Below are positions 1 through 11,027 of a stretch of 64,000 bases of DNA, piece after piece. This DNA comes from Gautieria morchelliformis (taxonomy: Eukaryota; Basidiomycota; Agaricomycetes; Gomphales; Gomphaceae). The position numbers and the translations under genes were made by a program. The stretch is taken from the NCBI GenBank assembly GCA_015179125.1, contig WHVA01000222.1:62001-126000 (forward strand). Direction: 5' to 3'. Below the pieces are notes generated by a model. That model worked only from the letters and a program-made list of their open reading frames with translations. It was not told the origin of the DNA and searched no databases. Positions within the stretch are counted from its first letter, which is position 1; each line of letters begins with the position of its first letter.

Positions 1-1709
1 TGAATCTTCTACAAACTCGTCAGACTTCGTGTCACTGTTGGAGTTTGAGGGCGCCACGCCTCGATCAACGGTGACCTGATGAGAGACGTTTATGTTCAGC
101 TTTTGAAGGGGAAAAGAACCCATGGTCGGATGCGTTGAAGGGGCAACGCGACCGCCAGATGGGCTTTGCGACAACCCGAGGCCAACCTGTTCGATCAAAT
201 GAGTATGTCATAATCCTAGGAAAAGTGTAATGCTCGTACCCTGACGATAATCAAGGTAAAGGTAATGCCCTGCAGAATGATGAAGACGAGTCAGAGTCAA
301 TATTATGCAGGCATGGTCCAAAACACACAATGATGGGAACTAGCATATCAAGCGCTGGAATAATCATCGTCAGACAATGGAAGCAGTAGGGGATGGTAGC
401 TGTCCATACCAACGTATTGCACGAAGCTGTTAGACACATACGCAGCCAATAATACCAGGAGTGTGCTGGAATATATAGCACCACTCTCGAGAATAACCGC
501 CATCACTGGCCACAGTGATCGATTCCCGAGCCCGCGGGCAACGTTCATGTTCACCCTCCATATCCTGTAACTATACCCAATGGTTTTTAAGACAGGTCGA
601 GCGAATGCTGAACACCACCACTTACACGATAAGGAAGGTAGTGATAACATTCTGGACCAGGGATATGCTGAAAAACGAAGTAGCCCACCCCGCCAGACTG
701 GATGCAAAAAGCTGTAGGGAGTTAATAGAGCTCTCAAATAAGTTAGTGCTGATGTCAAGCTCACCCCTGAGGTAGTGGTACCGATGACGACCTCAATTCC
801 AACACCTGATGCTATACCAGCCATAAAAGATGTGAGCATAGGAAACAGGTACCAAGCCAATACGTACTGATACTGCCGCATAACAGGAGAATTGGTAGAA
901 CAACGATAAGCTTGCTACGTCCTGAGGAGAATGAGCAAACGACTGGTCAATTGATGAATGAATATGTACCCCAGACGATGTACAGTCGGTAAATCTGCAC
1001 GGCCATTGAGTTTCTGTTACACTCAAAGAATCATGCAACTCACGAATAATGAGTCGGCAACAGCCGTCAAAGCAACGTAGACTCCAGTTCGTGTTACCTG
1101 TAATTCAGATTGGCTGACTGTCTCTGATTTGGGTCAGGAGGTCATCTTACTTCTTTCCTGTGAGAGTACATGAATGCACGAACTCCGGCTTGAGGCGACG
1201 ATAACATACCATTGATTCAAGGACGCAAAGTACGCAATTATCGCACCTGGATCCTCTCTAAATGCTGGCTGCAGGGCGATAAAGCCATCTGAGAGACGCA
1301 TGGCGGTGAGCTAGGAGCAGGGGGGTGGGGACGGTAGGTAACGTACCCATGATCCTGCTCCAGCTCAGGGCGAAGTTAACCCCAATTAGGATCCACTGCG
1401 ATAAAGTAAGTGCCATATTACTGCATGACATTGAAGGCATACCATAAGAATCGCCGTGATGAGGAAATGCCAATTGACCCGTTCAGAGGTGCGCCTAAGG
1501 ACAGAGTTAGGAATACCTGATTAAGAGAGGGATACGCTTACCCATTGTATAGAAGCACATAGACGCATGCTATGAAAAGCACCTGGCATTGGTTCAGTTA
1601 TCAGCATGATTCAACAGATGAGGAGTAGTTTGCTTGCCTGAAAAACGCCATAGAAAAAAGATTGCAAAATCAATCCGACGAGTACAGCTACATCCAGTCT
1701 CAGTGGCAT
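1..1709 (-). CDS. Basidiomycete 7-TM membrane protein (3' partial)
   Basis: Fifteen exons can be spliced in phase on the minus strand: 1709-1638, 1582-1542, 1494-1443, 1395-1347, 1288-1210, 1157-1151, 1097-1044, 994-970, 921-874, 811-765, 711-626, 570-410, 354-329, 269-240 and 186-1. They give 321 codons before the window edge. All 14 introns are 47-62 nt. Thirteen are GT-AG; the first is read as GC-AG (CAG|gcaagc). Exon 6 is only 7 nt. Seen directly: an N-terminus starting MPLRLDVAVLVGLILQ, hydrophobic segments spaced like seven helices, IYRLYIVWGRSKL before helix 4, ESGAIYSSTLL, and IIGITFTLIIVRVGLGL at the end of the last helix, followed by a Ser/Thr-rich cytoplasmic-type tail. These are hallmarks of a large, functionally uncharacterised membrane-protein family in Agaricomycetes (recalled, not searched). 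No stop codon lies inside the model, so it looks intact. The C-terminal end is outside the window. The function is unknown. Confidence 0.85.
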
Positions 1710-3689
1710 GGCAGGCAAATAGAGGAGCAATGGGGCGAATCTGTCGCGTGCTAGATTCTCATCTACTTATAGCATTACAGCAGCCATAGGTGCATAAGGG
1801 ATTCGGTTGTCCGGTGTCGCCTTGGCTTCCTTCGGTTGGCTATGCGGTGATACATTTTGTTTGTTGGTACAGGTCACTTAGCCGCGCCGCGGCACCCAAG
1901 GGACGAGGAACGGCCCCGGCCCGAGCAAGGTAGTCTGTGCGGCAGCAAACATGGCGGCGAAGAAAGACAGCCTCAGACCAGAGCCAGTGCAGGTGGCCTA
2001 GAATATCAGACTCTGCAGTGCTAATATGCTAGAGTAAACTTGAAGCCGTGCCAAACCTTAGTCTTGACGTGCAGTACAAGCAAGAAAGCCTTGCCAAACA
2101 TGTAATGGCGCTCGGGAAGCGCCCAGCGCTCTTCTTCGAATATTGCGCGGCAAAGCATCAGACTCGCTTGGGCACATATTACCCCGACGCTATCGCAGTG
2201 AAACCATACCGGTAGACTCTATGCAGTGCAGGACTGCCGAGCCCGAAGACCGTAGACCATGGCAATTTTAATTCGGGACTTTTCTTCTCTTCTGACTTCA
2301 GGGCCATGACGATGGCAACAAATATCTGATTTCCTTTGACGATGCCCTGTTCGATGAGATGGTGGTGTGAGAGTTGGTGTGTACTTGGAGCAATTGAAGC
2401 ACTGTCTCCGCCACGTCCGGAGCCGGTCATAGTCCTGTAATTACTGGCGTTTTCTCCCACGTATTCAACCTATAGAACGCAGTTTAAACGAAATCGTCGC
2501 GGATCATTCAAATCAGGGTTGTTGCTAGGTGATCCGTGAAATTCGGGACAAGAATATCGATACTAATATTGATCCATTGCTGCCAGTGGAATTTGCTGCT
2601 CAGTCTTGGAGCATTGCAAGGCAAGCAAGCCGGCGGGAAGCTGATGCATTGGCAGTCGGCGTGGCCTGTTGAACATGACCCAGTGGTTTCACTATCAACC
2701 CCTCGGACATGTTAAATATCATACATCATCCAATTCTTTTTCTGATTCATTGTTTGCCGGTGGCTGCTGCGACATTTTAAAATAGACCCCTAGTTTAATC
2801 CTATGAAGGCGAAGCTGAATTAACGGACCTTGGCAGGTAGACGTAGCCGACCACCTAAGTACTAGGAAGAGTACAAGAGCATGGTATATAATGCACGTCG
2901 ATCATAACCTCATCATAGACCCGCGGGTGATCTACTTGTGTTAAATGTTGCAACCAAAATCCTAGCTCGCCGTGTTTCAACTTGCATCTTCATACCGGTT
3001 ACGCTCCTTATATCAATGATGGGCCTGGTCCGGTGCTCGATACTGCCAGTCGCTTATGCTGAGCGAGTCTGTTAGACTTACCAGCCTTCTAATGGTTCCG
3101 CGCGTGGTGCATTGACTATACGTAACGATTCTCTAGAAGGTGAAGCGTTTTATCTTGATATTTGATCACCTCTCTGGTATCAGGTCGATAAAAAATAGCC
3201 GACGAGAGGCCCTGTCATGCAGGGAAAAGTATCAAGCGATTCTGTAAATGTTCCATCAACAAATCACTACGATACCGCACATTCTATTGCCACAAGTGGC
3301 TTGTGTGCACGTGGCAGGCCATGCACGGTTTCAGATTCAGAAATAGTGGTGGACTGACCAAACTATTGGCCTATCTCCACGACTCCACTGTTGGTGGCAT
3401 GAAGGTGAGTGAACTGGGGTAGCAATGCTTCTGAGACCCTCGTAGGTGCTCGTGTTGGTTGTATCGAGGGGCAGCTCAACCGCGCTATATTTCAGAGACG
3501 AGCCGAACCCAATCGCTTACAGTAATCACGATAACCACCTTCGATAACCCTAACCTGAGTATGCTTAGTGTGAACGTGATCCCCTGACAAGGTGGTCAAA
3601 ATCAGATGAGAGGAATAAAGTAAACCGAAAAGTGACAGTTATGAGGACCTAGAGATGATATCCGTGATTATTAGCTAGAAGATTGGAAA
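1710..3689. other. Intergenic, no recognisable gene
   Basis: About 2 kb upstream of the 7-TM gene. It contains only short open frames on both strands. The one on the minus strand at 2179-2460 shows no familiar motif. Part of it presumably carries the promoter of the 7-TM gene, but I see no clear TATA or CAAT arrangement that I would defend. Confidence 0.5.
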
Positions 3690-4200
3690 TAGAAATATTA
3701 CGGCCCCACCGTGGGGATTTACTATACAATGCTATTGGCCACATAGGTGGATTAATGTGCTGGAGTCTAATGCGCCACTCCCAAGCAAACCGCCGGATTA
3801 CTGGTCAATGTTTGGCTGCCCTGCTTCCAAGACGTGCTCTTTTTTTACACGCTAGATGCCGTGTATATATCTGCGTCCCGTTTGTTACTCAGAACATTCA
3901 TGACGTCACCACACGATGAAAAGGCGACGATGAAACAGGAGAGCGAGGTAGCCCACGTGTGCTATGAGCATGAAAGTTGCTGGGGGTTCCAATGCAGGGG
4001 CACCCCGGACGACATACATTGTGTCGACGAATCTACAGCAATGTAGGTCCCTAACGCCGTCGTAAAACGAAGTCGCCTGTTAATAGGGAGTCAGGCACAG
4101 CAGTCAAGCAGCATAGGCCACCGGGCATGCGAGGACGACGGGTTAACTTGCTTACAGTAAGTAGAACGTAGGGTTGACCTATCACCGTACCGTTAGCAAA
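3690..4200 (-). pseudogene. Decayed paralogue of the 7-TM gene
   Basis: Reverse-strand reading of about 3700-3830 aligns by eye with exon 12 of the 7-TM gene. It shows a YRIW-RVN-like stretch (read here as a broken RVKKEHVLEAG), then a PVI segment and a STYVANSIV segment matching the AAYVSNSFV helix. DNA identity is roughly two thirds over 100 bp. Traces of exon 11 (WATS followed by a hydrophobic run) lie around 3900-3960. Several in-frame stops and shifts break every frame, so this is a host-gene fossil. It lies in the same orientation as the intact gene and is probably an old tandem duplicate. Confidence 0.5.
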
Positions 4201-4561
4201 TTGTCAGCTATCGTCAAATTGGGCATGGCTAGTCTCGTACGAGGTGCATCCCTTCAATAACGTTTTGGCTGCGAGATCAGCTAGGTTTTCTAAGGTACTT
4301 GAAGGGGGTGAGGATTTGTGTGGCACCATGACTCGGACTTGAGTGCCGCATGAAATCGGGGACGGGAATCCATCCTATGCATCCAGCGAAGCGACGCCAG
4401 AGCCTCAGCCTATTGAAGGAGCAAAGAGCAGGGCCATCTCAACATTTCTTTGATAATGCAGGGGAACCCCGGACACTGATTTTCGTAAAGAAAGAGAATG
4501 AAGCGTTGCTCACGAACGTTGGAGTTTCTCGAAGCTCTGCAGTGTAGGGGTATCGACGGCA
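4201..4561. other. Unassigned sequence with faint pseudogene traces
   Basis: No coherent gene. The minus strand near 4440-4460 repeats a short stretch also found near 3985-4005 (a GTCCGGGG-TGCCCCTGCATT-like block). This suggests a further decayed duplicate, but it is too eroded to name. Confidence 0.3.
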
Positions 4562-4640
4562 GAGGATATAATATTTTCAGGGGTGTAACCGATTCCGTGG
4601 CTGTAGTCCATGTGGAAACGTTGGGCTTTATGTGAGTAGT
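4562..4640 (-). mobile_element. LINE fragment (ORF2 near C-terminus)
   Basis: About 70 bp here is a diverged copy of 5335-5405, roughly 75% identical by eye. The shared reverse-strand reading contains a PRNR motif resembling the segment that precedes the terminal Cys-rich motif in fungal Tad-like LINE reverse transcriptases. It is too short for a firm family call on its own. Confidence 0.35.
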
Positions 4641-5097
4641 GTACCAAGAATTTTAAGCAGAAGCGAAAGATGGCCATGAATGAGTTGTGGGCACCAGCAG
4701 ATGCACTTGGTCCCATGACGGGCTGGAGATATAGATCTACAGCTATCGCGCTTATGAAGATGGTTGCGTCTCCGGACAGTTGTCTCTTGCCGCGTATGGA
4801 TCCCACCATTGGTCCCCCAGTGGTGGTCAAAACTCACTGTATCTCGGGTGCATGTTGCCAGCGGGTGCAGGTGACTACAGGGAGGAGGGCATGACGGTGT
4901 GGCTATGTGGTAGAAAGGGGGAAGATATCAGTAAGACTGGGGTGTAAATATTGGCCGGAGAGGCACGAGAGGGCCAATCCATCATGCATCATGATGAAAG
5001 CTCGGCGTAATGGAGAGCCGGGTTTGATGTGTGGTATGCTCTGCGATAGGGTCTGCGTTATTCAATTGTAGTGTGGTCAAGTCATGGAGAAGGGCTT

Positions 5098-5410
5098 AGG
5101 ATGGGGGGTCTCTACATCCGTATATCTTTCGAGGCATTCGGTGTCTTGTATGTATCGAAAGGTCTCAGGGATAAATTTCGCGTCTCCCAGCAGACGTGGG
5201 TTTGAGTTGCCAACCTTGCGGCGAAGTCGATCTCGCTGGTCAGCAAAGCGCTTACAAGTTTCAGGTAATGCGCTACTGTTTCAGGCTGCCGGCAATGCTT
5301 GCATAGGGTTGAGTCTGCTGCTTTGATATTTTCTAGGAAACATCTGCAGGAGTGTAGCCGATTCCGTGGTAATCCATGGGGAACCGTTAGGCTCTTAACG
5401 CCGCGCAGAT
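5098..5410 (-). mobile_element. LINE (Tad-like) ORF2 C-terminal fragment
   Basis: Reverse-strand translation gives IKAADSTLCKHCRQPETVAH, then (after a one-base frameshift near 5247) CKRFADQRDRLRRKVG, and then LLGDAKFIPETFRYIQDTE. This is the C-terminal CxxC...H...C motif, followed by the arginine-rich and LLG...F..I segments, that ends the reverse transcriptase ORF of Tad1-clade non-LTR retrotransposons in fungi. Only this 3' end is present, as expected for a 5'-truncated LINE insertion. The polypeptide is also damaged just upstream of the CxxC motif. There is no RT catalytic domain in the window. Confidence 0.7.
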
Positions 5411-5698
5411 CTATATATAAAATTTTGGTTATGTAATATGATCACATCGAGATTGAGATTAAACATTCCTAAAACGTCAATTTGGCGAGGTTTAGCGCTT
5501 ATACTATACCTGCGAACAATGGAAGGTTGAATTCCTCGGTACCTATGTAGACTCACCCAGGGACTTAAGTGGCAGCTAGCTTACGAAGCTCCCGGTTGGA
5601 ATGGGGCATACGCATACCACGGACCCTGCATTCAATATCGGTACTTAATAGCTTTGCTGCTCGTCGTTCACCCCCGCAACTGCCTCTATCTCTGCGCA
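5411..5698. other. Spacer upstream of the methyltransferase gene
   Basis: No coding signal. By position it would contain the methyltransferase promoter. AT-rich stretches are present, but no motif is distinctive. Confidence 0.4.
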
Positions 5699-6919
5699 AT
5701 GGGAAGTCGTTCCTTCCACAAAACTGAAGAGCCCTACCCTCTTGCTGTAGGTTTTGACTTTATGCAGCTCCGAGCTATAGAACTCTATCTAAAGACTAAC
5801 ACCGGCATCTATAGAACGACACACCTGAATGGCAAAGGTGAATAGCGGGATTGAGCATCAACTCCAAGGGCTTTGTCTCACTTTCCCCATATTATAGGCT
5901 AGATGACATGCATAATGGCATTAACGATTTTCTTGGGAAGAAGTTATCCTTCGCACAGATCGCGACTCCTCCCAAGAGAATACTCGAGATAGGGTAGATA
6001 ACTCCATGGCAATTCGGTTGTATGTTATTTTTGGCTCACTCACCTCTTCAGCGCAGGTAGTGGCGCATGGTATACCGAGCACCTCCCCGTGCGATTTCTG
6101 AATACGATGCTAATTATTGTGCTGCAGGGCTATCCAAGCAGCTCAGACGTACCCAGACGCTGAAGTTTTGGCCATTGATATTTCTCCGTTGCCTCCACGG
6201 TAAGCAGCCAATATCTGCGCTGGTGGACACGTCTCATCTGTCATGCAGGCCGCTTCCCGAGAACATCAAGTTTCAGAACGTCAATGTGACCCAGTCTCTC
6301 CCTTTCGAGCCTGAATCTTTCGATATCGTGCATGCTCGCTTTCTGCTGGTCCATGTACGTCCATTCTGGTGTATTGTCAACTTTTGCGTTCAACTTGGTT
6401 GTCTACGGTCTAGCTTCCCAACTTTCGTGAGGTGTTGGGCCGGTTCATCGAACTTGTCAGACCTGGTGGTTGGCTTTTAATCGACGACATCGAGCACAAT
6501 TTGTCGGGTGATTTTGGTCCCGGTATCAAGAAGTTCTACGAGGTTTATCACGGCTATATGAAGCCACGCAAAGTGGACCCGATGGCCGGCCCGTTGATTG
6601 AACCCATCCTAAAGGAGTCCGGCAAATTCAGCGAGGTGCACATGCGGAAGGCGGTCGCTTCATTTTGGGGGAAGACTGGCGGCATGTCCGATCATCTGCT
6701 TGCTATATTAACGACACTGACAGATTTGTAGACCCAACGTTGGATCACTTGGGCGAAGTGATGAGGATTTCCTTCGCTCGCGCTTACCAGGCCTTCGATC
6801 CCAAGTTGGTTGCGTACGGAATGACGGACGAAGTGAAAGATGGATGGTTTCAGGAAGCGTCTGACGTTAAGAGGAACGTTGCTTGCGATACCTATTTTAC
6901 ATGGGCTCGCAAAGCATAG
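5699..6919 (+). CDS. SAM-dependent methyltransferase (class I)
   Basis: Seven exons join in frame: 5699-5837, 5903-5993, 6061-6069, 6128-6199, 6249-6354, 6414-6685 and 6724-6919. They give 294 residues plus a TAG stop. Splicing across a 9-nt exon builds motif I, ILEIGGGAWAIQAAQTYPDA, followed by the acidic loop VLAIDISPLPPR. Further on come FDIVHARFLLVH (motif II region), VRPGGWLLIDDIEH (motif III region) and a C-terminal YFTWARK, the usual ending of fungal LaeA-like/secondary-metabolism methyltransferases. The GxGxG of motif I reads GGGAW, which this family tolerates. The substrate cannot be told. The first exon and the last, 38-nt intron (6686-6723) are the least certain parts. An AATAAA at 7036-7041 could be the poly(A) signal. 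No stop interrupts the model, so the gene is probably functional. Confidence 0.8.
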
Positions 6920-7333
6920 ATCTAGACGCTGCATATCGATCTCAGAACAGGCTGTATAATGTCTCTACAACGTAATTCAATGTGCCTTGCTTTTCACTGT
7001 GTGTACCTCATTGATCGTGTTGACTATACTATTACAATAAAAGCAGGACTGATATTTGCTCCATGCTGAGGCCTCTTAGCTCTGATATAGGCATGTGCCA
7101 TATTTGAAAACCTTGACAATAATTATGGAAAAACAAAGAATGTCTCACCGAACTGCATTTTTGCCTCGGTCAACCGGCCTGATGTCACAACGTGTCAGGG
7201 GGCCATTCAGTTTCAACGCGGAAGCATTTTGGTCCCGACTCAGCCACATTTTTGTCTCATCCACAATAAATTAACTAGATGTATGGCCGCGGTGCCTGCA
7301 GTACCCCTTGCTTGCCCTTGCACATTAATCTGA
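6920..7333. other. 3' intergenic region
   Basis: Lies between convergent units (methyltransferase on + and a hypothetical gene on -). It contains AATAAA at 7036 and otherwise no recognisable feature. Confidence 0.5.
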
Positions 7334-8299
7334 TCAAGCAAGCAAGGGTCCTAAATTGATAGTGTATACGCATGTACAATTGGTAGTGTTACTTAGGTGC
7401 AGTAGACAAGTGTTGTTTTTCAGTGTCATAGATGATGGCCCAGGTATTAAACTCCTTTTAGTTGGACTCTGGGGCAGTCTGTGAGGTGCACACAGCACTA
7501 TCATTTCCTGCAGATCAGCTACTAATGTAGATCCTTTCCTTCCAATTAGGTAGTGAATCAGCGTCAGGTGCACTTCTACCATCGCGCCGAGCAGACACTG
7601 TTCGTAGTCTTTAGGGGCGATCATAGAGTAGTCGACATCATAAGCAGGGAGCGGGTTGATGTCATGTGTGGCCTTGACTTCGTCGAGCTCATCACACCAC
7701 AGTTGCCTGACTGGCCAACCGTCAAACAATAGTGCATCATTTTGGCTTTTGCCAATGTTGTCAGCGAGGTAAGTGAACACCTTCACAATGAGCACACACC
7801 ATTGTCTTGTTCAGTGAGATCATCTCCATTATTGCTCTCTGTTCTCTCCTGGATGCCAGGGAGTCAGATCTAGTACTTGCATGTATTTTATTTGACTCAC
7901 AATGATGAGTGGATGTCTGATCGTCAGGCGAATGGGTCTGTTCTGCACAGGATCCCAGCAGTTGGAATGTTGGCCTTTATCTTTGAGTGCTGCCTCATGG
8001 ATAGCGCGGATGTTCGCCATATACATCTCCCAGTCATGTCTGAAGACTGTGAGCTTGGGGTCGGATTGTGCGATCAGCTCGAACTTGGCCTTCGCGCCGG
8101 TAATATTATTGCCAGGGTTGAGTTTCAAGCCAGGACGGTATGCCCCTTCTGCCAAGAGCCATGTGCCATCATGGGAAACCTCACCCACTAGAGTCAATTG
8201 AACTTCTTCTGGCTGAGGGTCATTGACTGTGTCATGAGGCACCAAACAGTCACCTGCATGTCCACCTGCTACAAACGCTACATTCCTTGCAATGTCCAC
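7334..8299 (-). pseudogene. Hypothetical protein, broken or incompletely spliced
   Basis: Two long minus-strand open frames (8299-7829 and 7795-7334) read as one hydrophilic protein of about 300 residues. The first contains VAGGHAGDCLVP, EVQLTLVGEVSHDGTWLLAE and an IRAIHEAALKDKG helix. The second contains ADNIGKSQNDALLFDGWPV and THDINPLPAYDV. A good donor (ATT|gtgagt near 7895) and acceptor (ccag near 7845) explain most of the gap, but the downstream exon then remains one base out of phase. Either my model is wrong or the gene has a frameshift. No in-frame ATG precedes 8299, so the N-terminus is missing or on another exon. The composition looks like a conserved Agaricomycete protein, but I cannot name a domain. 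Confidence 0.5.
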
Positions 8300-8435
8300 A
8301 CCAGAACAGATTCAAATGTGATGTTTATACTGTCGAAGGTAGCAGACAGGCAAGGCTATGAATAAGAACACCAAGGCAACGTGACATGAAAGAAAGACAT
8401 TGAAGAAAGACCAACTGACCACTAACAGGTTGATT

Positions 8436-8712
8436 AAGGAAAGGTGTTGATGAAAGACCCTGAGCACCAAGCACTAGGACGAGCATGGAAAGACACGGAC
8501 AGGATATGCAAAAGCAGGCGGCAGGCGTGCAAGGCTTGACCAAACACAAAAGCTGTAACCTTGGTAAGGAATTGCCCAGGCTGCGGAGGCCAAGAGTCTA
8601 AAAGGCAAGACAAAGAACAAAAAGATGTTGATCACTAATGACTAGGACTAATCGTGAAAGACATGGACAGGATAAGGGAAAGCAGGTGGCTACAAAGACA
8701 AATGCCATTATA
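8436..8712. repeat. Imperfect direct duplication (about 80 bp)
   Basis: Two stretches, about 8438-8525 and 8622-8705, share the order GTTGATnnn...CTAGGAC...GAAAGACA(C/T)GGACAGGATA...AAAGCAGG. They look like an old local duplication about 185 bp apart. No gene is evident between them. Confidence 0.5.
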
Positions 8713-8830
8713 AGGGTGGCAAGGAATAGCGTGAGAGGGCACGAATTGCATAATACACAGAGAAACCTTGGCAAAAGGTGTCAGATTTCCCATGGTATTC
8801 TCACATCCCAGTGCCCTTGACAAGCAAGGG

Positions 8831-9215
8831 GATGTCCCACCCAGATGTCATTTTCTGTCCCAACATTCTGTAGCTCTCCCTTCTACCAAAAATCATGAGT
8901 GGGGCTCATTCTGTTGCCAGAATTGAGCACTATACGGCAAAATTACCAGTCTGTTGATCCAGGCACAATGTCAGTCAAGATATACCAGATATGGCACAGG
9001 TTCAGCCTACTTTCTTGGCCTTGATATGATGTCCGTACACAGCACCACATATATCAATCGGCTCTAAATGTATGTTATTATGGTAAGAGAAATCCTATAA
9101 AGTATGCCCACATCCCAGTGACCATTTTAATCATTATCATACCGTGAGTTTGTACAATTAGGACTATATCAAGGTGGTTCCCCCTTCATCTAACCAGTGC
9201 ATCACCCACCCATCA
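8831..9215. other. No recognisable feature
   Basis: AT-rich stretch with neither open frames nor repeats matching the rest of the window. Confidence 0.5.
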
Positions 9216-9218
9216 CAT

Positions 9219-9409
9219 TGAACTTGTCCTAGGTGGAAAAATTTGGTTATCTGGATATGTCAACTCGGATTGTACACAAGAAGTGCAGAAGGAGCGTGAG
9301 AAAGCATTGGAAGAGCTCAGAATCACTGTCAAGAAGAACAACGTGGGCGTACACATGCCTAAGAAGGTGCGGTCTTCATTGATGACAGCCTTGTTCTTGA
9401 TCTTCACCT
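9219..9409 (+). other. Unassigned open frame just left of the nested block
   Basis: A 63-codon open stretch without its own ATG (contains GKIWLSGYVNSDCTQEVQKE, then an EREKALEELRITVKKNN helix-like segment). It ends in TAG close to the insertion point of the R1 element at 9429. It may be an exon fragment of a gene interrupted by the nest, whose other flank resumes at 32969. No family is recognised. Confidence 0.25.
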
Positions 9410-9931
9410 AGAGTGGCATTGAGCTAGGTGTCAAGATTGGTTTTTCAGGCATTAATAACGTGTATTAATGAACACAGTGAATGCCCGAATAGCTTGTGCG
9501 AAGAGTGTGCCGTTCGGCAAATAAGGTGAACCAATAAATGTTCAGACGATAAGAGGGCTGCCCGAACGGAGCTCGCCCTATCTACAGTCATAGCGAAGTA
9601 GCCCGTGATACTTGATGATGTAACGTGCATGGTGTCACGGAAAGGTTGTTTAAGTAGCAAAAATCCTTTCGCTGGCTAAGGCGCTCCTTCAGAGCCCTTC
9701 GCTGACAGCGCAGATAATAATAGGAAGACTAGGGTAACGAAGGTAAAGTACAAAAACTACCAGTGGTTCTTAAGTCCTCCTCTGCTCTAAGATAGAAATC
9801 TATAGGAGAGGGCTCAAGAAGATGGTCACAGTGAGGTCAAGTTTCACACAAGATAGACGTATGATAATTGAACTGGTGAATATACTTGTGAATGGAAACT
9901 ACTTATATTGAATGCTCTGTCATGACACATT

Positions 9932-11003
9932 TGTTGTGATAAACGCAATTATCTTACTCAAATCATTTATATAAAAAGAAACTAATAAAAAAGAAGAGAA
10001 AATCAAAACAAAAAAAAATCAAAAGAAACACAAACTACATTCACGATAGACGTCGGCGCAAACGACGATCACACGAATCTTACGACACGCTATATTACCC
10101 ATAGATCAGGTAGTATACAGGAGTTCGAGCGTCGGCCACGTGCGGCCGATCAGGGACGGCGCGCCTATCGGGTGATGGTATCAGCCATGACGTCGACAGG
10201 CGCCAGGCCATAGGTACCGAGGGGTACGGGCACCAAACGCCGCAGAGAATAGTAGACTGCGCAGGGGTACAGGGTGTTGTGGAATGACCTGAGAAAGTCA
10301 TCTGCAACACATATACTCAATCAGCTGCCACACAAGAGAGGCACAGAGACAGCGGCCCCATCTCCAAGCCTAGCATTTATGCTAGGCAGGGCAAATATAG
10401 TATCATTCTCTATTCTAGCTCCATGACACGTCTCACTGGCTATTATCTCAGTATTATGTTGACAGGGGCTTTGTATACTAGGTATAGACCCTTGCTCCAA
10501 AGCCCAGAGAATCCTAACATCATCCCCATCACCCCATGACATTATGACTATTAATTAGTCACTCCCTAGTTACAAACAGCCTTCCCGACCCATTTATCTA
10601 GTATCTTGAGTACTAGTACTTACTACTAAAATAGTATAAATAGCTAGCACGAATGTATGAACAAAATTATCCAGAATCGATTTTTTCTGCCTCCTGAAAT
10701 TGCTGTAATCTTGTTTGATAGTTACAGAGCTCAGTTCTTAACAGTTTATTCCAAATCTTCGTTGAGAGTCTACTATCACTGTTTACTCTATACTACCTTA
10801 AAAGCGAACACTTTTGATTTGACTATCCCTTGGATCGACACTGTTCTTCTGACGACACGGTCACGTGACCCTCATTCATCAGTGTTGTATGCACCCTGAA
10901 GAGCTTAGTCAGCACACAGAGGGGAGGCGAATATAGTGGTTTCAACCACTAAGCAACAGATTTCATTTGATAAAAAGGCACTAATTAACATTTTAATCTA
11001 AAA
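9932..11003 (+). repeat. Copia-1 5' LTR
   Basis: Starts TGTTGTGATAAACG and ends TCTAAAA, where identity with the 3' copy stops. The last bases are not the usual CA. Open frames inside it on either strand recur in the 3' LTR and are not genes. Confidence 0.93.
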
Positions 11004-11027
11004 GATTAAAAGTCTCATCGTCTTTCC

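Noticed and set aside
348-881. 177-codon open frame read straight through on the minus strand
   Set aside because: It includes intron sequence. Only its exon parts (874-410 with gaps) belong to the 7-TM gene, and the apparent N-terminus MRQYQYVLAWYLF is intronic.
10095-10899. Open frames on both strands near 10.1-10.9 kb repeated at 15.6-16.4 kb
   Set aside because: They are inside the two copies of the Copia-1 LTR and have no coding features.
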